Assembly: GCA_964584985.1 (NCBI GenBank)
Contig: CAZPBK010000001.1
Span: 93,789-157,788 of the forward strand
Direction of reading: 5' to 3'
Length of the DNA: 64,000 bases
Origin: JABMRF01 sp964584985
GTDB taxonomy: Bacteria; Patescibacteriota; Patescibacteriia; UBA11705; JABHMO01
In this document: piece by piece, positions 61,339 to 64,000 of the stretch
Position numbering within the stretch: position 1 is the first letter of the stretch
How the letters are laid out: each line of letters begins with the position of its first letter
Notes under the pieces: generated by a model
Seen by the model: the letters and a program-made list of their open reading frames with translations, nothing else
What the model was told of the DNA's origin: nothing
Databases searched by the model: none
Program-made: the position numbers and the translations under genes

Positions 61339-62279
61339 TATAACCAAAGCCACGGATATTGGGCTTTTATTTTCTTAACTAAATTCTTTGGCTTAACTAT
61401 ACCAAACTCACAAATATACCCTTGAATAAACTCGGCCGGCACCCGATCAAAAGCCGGATTTAATATTTTCAAATTCTTCGGTGCTTGAGCCCAAACCTCT
61501 TTAGCCGGACGCTGTTCTATTTTTATGGCTTTTATATTTTTAGCTTCTTCGTTTATTTTCAAACTTTGAGTGGCAATATAAACCGGGACCTTGTTTTCAT
61601 GAGCAATCCGAGCCAAACCAAAACTGCCCACTTTGTTTACGCAAGAGCCGTCAAGGGAAATGGCATCGCAACCAATAATCATTTTATCAATTTTAAAATC
61701 AGATCCGCTCCTGCGACTGAGCAGAAAATCAGCGGCCGAATCCACCACCAAAGTATCTTCTATTCCGGCACGCAACAAATCCTTGGCGGTTTTATGTCCT
61801 TGATATAATGGACGAGTTTCCGTTTGAAAAACTTTTATGTTTTTTTTGTCTTTTTCAGCTTGCTTTAAAATTTTTATTACCGTGGAAGAATGGCAATGAG
61901 TGAAAATTCTGTTTTTGTTTTTTATTAACCCGGATCCGGCCTTGATTATTTTATCGTTATTTTGTTCAAAAAGATTTAAAATATAATCAATAGTCTGTTG
62001 GCTTTGTTTTTTCAGTTCACCAATATCAGAGGACTGGAAATTTTTCAAGCTAAACAATAAAAACTCCAGCAGATTCTCAGCCATGGGCTCAGTAGCTCTG
62101 GCTTTAGTTAAATATTGGCCGGCCTTTTTTATCTTGGAAACAAATTCTTTTTTGTTCCCGGCGCTAATTTTCTTACTGTATTTTTTCAAAGCTTGTCCCG
62201 TAGCCACGGCCACATTGGTAGCGCCCTGGATTTTTATTGATTTAATGTTTTGATAGGTTTTTTTAATCTCCTGATCCAT
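61338..62279 (-). CDS. Ribose-1,5-bisphosphate isomerase (e2b2, eIF-2B family)
   Basis: The enzyme isomerises ribose-1,5-bisphosphate to ribulose-1,5-bisphosphate, the RuBisCO substrate. The family core is FTHCHSSTVIKIL (Cys129), VFQTETRPLYQGHKTA, and IIGCDAISLDGSCVNKVGSF (Asp205). The Cys and Asp correspond to the catalytic pair of the archaeal enzyme. The 313-residue length is standard. Methylthioribose-1-phosphate isomerase is related, but the RuBisCO and AMP-phosphorylase neighbours decide it. Confidence 0.92.
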   Translation of the reverse strand: MDQEIKKTYQNIKSIKIQGATNVAVATGQALKKYSKKISAGNKKEFVSKIKKAGQYLTKARATEPMAENLLEFLLFSLKNFQSSDIGELKKQSQQTIDYILNLFEQNNDKIIKAGSGLIKNKNRIFTHCHSSTVIKILKQAEKDKKNIKVFQTETRPLYQGHKTAKDLLRAGIEDTLVVDSAADFLLSRRSGSDFKIDKMIIGCDAISLDGSCVNKVGSFGLARIAHENKVPVYIATQSLKINEEAKNIKAIKIEQRPAKEVWAQAPKNLKILNPAFDRVPAEFIQGYICEFGIVKPKNLVKKIKAQYPWLWL

Positions 62280-62293
62280 ATTTTTTAAAATAA

Positions 62294-63763
62294 TTATGTT
62301 TTTTTTGATAAATTACGCATTTGTCGCAAATACTTGGCTCTTCTTTTGCCCATTTTACTTTTGGTGCCTTTATCCGTAACTTTGAACTCTTCACCCATAT
62401 CCACCACATCCACTCGGCCCTTGAATCTTAGAATATTGTAAATGTTATCACGCAAAACCGCACATTCGCTTTCCTCGCCATGGACAATAAAAATGTTTTT
62501 TAAATCATCTATGTTTTTTATATATTCCAAAAGTTCCAACTTGTCAGCATGAGCGGAAAAGGAATTTAGAACCGTCACCCCGGCTTTTAACGGATAATAA
62601 CGCCCGAAAATCTTTATTTTTCTTTTTCTTTCCAAAATCTGTCTTCCCCTGGTGCCCTTGGCCATAAAACCAATAATCAAAATTAGATTCTTGGGATCGG
62701 TCATGTGGTTTTTTAAATGATGCACGATCCGTCCGGCTTGGCACATGCCTGAAGCGGAAACAATAATACACGGACCTTTATAGTTATTCAGTTTTTTAGA
62801 CTGTTCCACGCTCTTGGTATAAGTGATTTGTTCAAAATAAAACGGGTTCTTTTTTTTATCCAAAAAATCCCTAAAAGTCTCATTGTCATAATAATCACGA
62901 TGACGATCAAAAACTTGAGAAAGTTCAGTGGACAAAGGGCTGTCCACGAAAATCGGTATTTTCGGTACTTTACCTTGCAAATAAAGTTCGTGCAAAATAT
63001 AAACAAAGGCCTGAGTGCGTTCAAAGGAAAAACCCGGAACAATGATTTTACCGCCCCGCTTAATCGCATCATTAACCGCCCAAGCTATCTCCTGATGCAC
63101 GCTGTGAATAGAGTCATGAAGGTGACTGGCGTAAGTGCTTTCGGTGATTAAAATGTCGGCTTTTTTCACTTGATAAGGATCATTTAAAATCGGCATATGT
63201 TTGCGTCCCAAATCTCCGGTAAAAACCAATCGTTTATCTCGGCCTTCTTCGCGATAATCAATAACAATTACCGCTGAACCAAAAACATGACCGGCATCAT
63301 AAAAAGTCACCCAAATATCTTTGGCCAGTTTAAATCTTTTTTTATAGCTATGCCCTTTGAACAATTTCATCACACCGTAAACTTGACTGTCCGTGTAAAG
63401 CGGTTCTTGTTTTTTCCCGGTTTTTCGTTTTAAATACTTGGCGTCCTGCTCTTGAATATGAGCGCTGTCCAAAAGCATAACCTCGGCCAGATCAACAGTC
63501 GCTCCGGTGCTATGGATCGGTCCGCGGTAACCCATTTTGTAAAGCCGAGGCAAAGCACCGATATGATCAATATGAGCGTGGGAAATCAGCACAAAATCAA
63601 TTTCCTTGGGATTAAAAAGAAATTCTTGGTTTTGTTGACGGATTTTTTTGCGATTTCCGCCTTGAAAAAGACCGCAATCAAGCAAGATTTTATAACCATT
63701 GATCTCTACAACATGCCTGGAGCCGGTGACATTTTGGGCCGCTCCACAAAATTTTAATTTCAT
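62294..63763 (-). CDS. Metallo-beta-lactamase/beta-CASP RNA-processing nuclease
   Basis: The 489-residue protein begins LKFCGAAQNVTGSRHVVEI, with zinc motif HAHIDH at residues 62-67. FTGDLGRKHMP and TYASHLHDS follow, then the beta-CASP region with GKIIVPGFSFERTQ, IIVSASGMCQAGR and SFSAHADKLELL. This is the YSH1/CPSF-73-like family that cuts RNA. It is 14 bases upstream of the R15P isomerase gene and could be cotranscribed, though no functional link is known. Confidence 0.93.
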   Translation of the reverse strand: MKLKFCGAAQNVTGSRHVVEINGYKILLDCGLFQGGNRKKIRQQNQEFLFNPKEIDFVLISHAHIDHIGALPRLYKMGYRGPIHSTGATVDLAEVMLLDSAHIQEQDAKYLKRKTGKKQEPLYTDSQVYGVMKLFKGHSYKKRFKLAKDIWVTFYDAGHVFGSAVIVIDYREEGRDKRLVFTGDLGRKHMPILNDPYQVKKADILITESTYASHLHDSIHSVHQEIAWAVNDAIKRGGKIIVPGFSFERTQAFVYILHELYLQGKVPKIPIFVDSPLSTELSQVFDRHRDYYDNETFRDFLDKKKNPFYFEQITYTKSVEQSKKLNNYKGPCIIVSASGMCQAGRIVHHLKNHMTDPKNLILIIGFMAKGTRGRQILERKRKIKIFGRYYPLKAGVTVLNSFSAHADKLELLEYIKNIDDLKNIFIVHGEESECAVLRDNIYNILRFKGRVDVVDMGEEFKVTDKGTKSKMGKRRAKYLRQMRNLSKKT

Positions 63764-63863
63764 AAATTTAAGTTATTTTACTGTCTTTATATTAATATAA
63801 TATCATAAAAAAACCAAATAAAAAAATGTGTAAACAAACACATCGTTGCCAGAAACAAACATT

Positions 63864-64000
63864 TTAGGTCGTTAAAATCTTATCGAACAATCGCCACTCC
63901 AATTTTTCCACCGATCCGATCCTTAAATCCCCCAACTCCACTGACCCCAGCCTAATCCTTTTTAATTTTTGAACTTTATAACCCAGCTTAGCGCACATTT
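63864..64000 (-). CDS. rRNA pseudouridine synthase, C-terminal end (RsuA/RluB family), partial
   Basis: The minus strand reads MCAKLGYKVQKLKRIRLGS, then VELGDLRIGSVEKLEW and ILTT before a TAA at 63864-63866. The MC-x-x-LGY-x-V-x-x-LKR-x-R-x-G pattern is the C-terminal signature of RsuA/RluB/RluE-type pseudouridine synthases. The gene enters from beyond the window edge at 64000, so only about 45 codons are seen. Confidence 0.8.
   Translation of the reverse strand, partial: MCAKLGYKVQKLKRIRLGSVELGDLRIGSVEKLEWRLFDKILTT

Overview
The window is AT-rich DNA that looks like a Candidate Phyla Radiation (Patescibacteria, probably Parcubacteria/ABY1-like) genome assembled from a metagenome. The evidence is a RuBisCO/AMP-phosphorylase/ribose-1,5-bisphosphate-isomerase salvage set, many CPR-type small hypothetical proteins, a stand-alone LigD phosphoesterase domain, very short gene spacing, tRNAs with encoded CCA, almost no Shine-Dalgarno sequences, and a 100-N scaffold gap. 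The standard bacterial code fits, because TGA is used as a stop. Most genes lie on the minus strand. The phylum is inferred from gene content; there is no rRNA in the window.

Layout. 0-10.5 kb: a surface-polysaccharide and sulfation block (UDP-glucose dehydrogenase, UDP-xylose synthase, GT2, sulfotransferase, flippase, CysQ, CysNC, CysD), then MTA phosphorylase and APRT. 10.5-13.3 kb: a degenerate phosphoesterase, a lipoprotein, tRNA-Trp, a LigD phosphoesterase domain and a frameshifted pcm. 13.3-23.5 kb: a second envelope-glycan cluster (two GT4, radical SAM, two GT2, DUF2304, an epimerase, a GT39-like membrane transferase). 23.6-34.3 kb: small orphan genes, rpmG with tRNA-Thr, hisS with tRNA-His, Kef antiporter, MscS, PIN-PhoH and an alpha/beta hydrolase. 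34.3-46.6 kb: membrane proteins, CcdA, DUF389, HtpX, RarA, LemA, exonuclease III, tRNA-Asn, YbjQ, uracil-DNA glycosylase, and dispersed repeats. 46.6-54.3 kb: ZIP transporter, RpoD, DnaG, DUF1003 and a P-type ATPase. 54.7-64 kb: nucleoside hydrolase, tRNA-Ser beside an assembly gap, DsbA-like protein, then the AMP salvage genes, a beta-CASP nuclease and the C-terminal end of a pseudouridine synthase.

How the genes work together. CysD and CysNC would make PAPS, the sulfotransferase would use it, and CysQ would clear the PAP product. No sulfite-forming or sulfite-reducing gene is visible here, so the pathway looks dedicated to sulfating an exported glycan built from UDP-glucuronate and UDP-xylose. 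AMP phosphorylase, R15P isomerase and RuBisCO would turn AMP plus CO2 into 3-phosphoglycerate. APRT and MTA phosphorylase, 50 kb away, would recycle the adenine.

The most striking pattern is two gene classes. Nearly all genes have bare A/T leaders with no Shine-Dalgarno. Eight scattered genes instead have a strong GGAGG-type site, a TTGACA-like promoter and their own terminator: a HIT-like protein, a phosphoesterase that has lost its metal ligands, PIN-PhoH, a PRTase-like protein and four small orphans.
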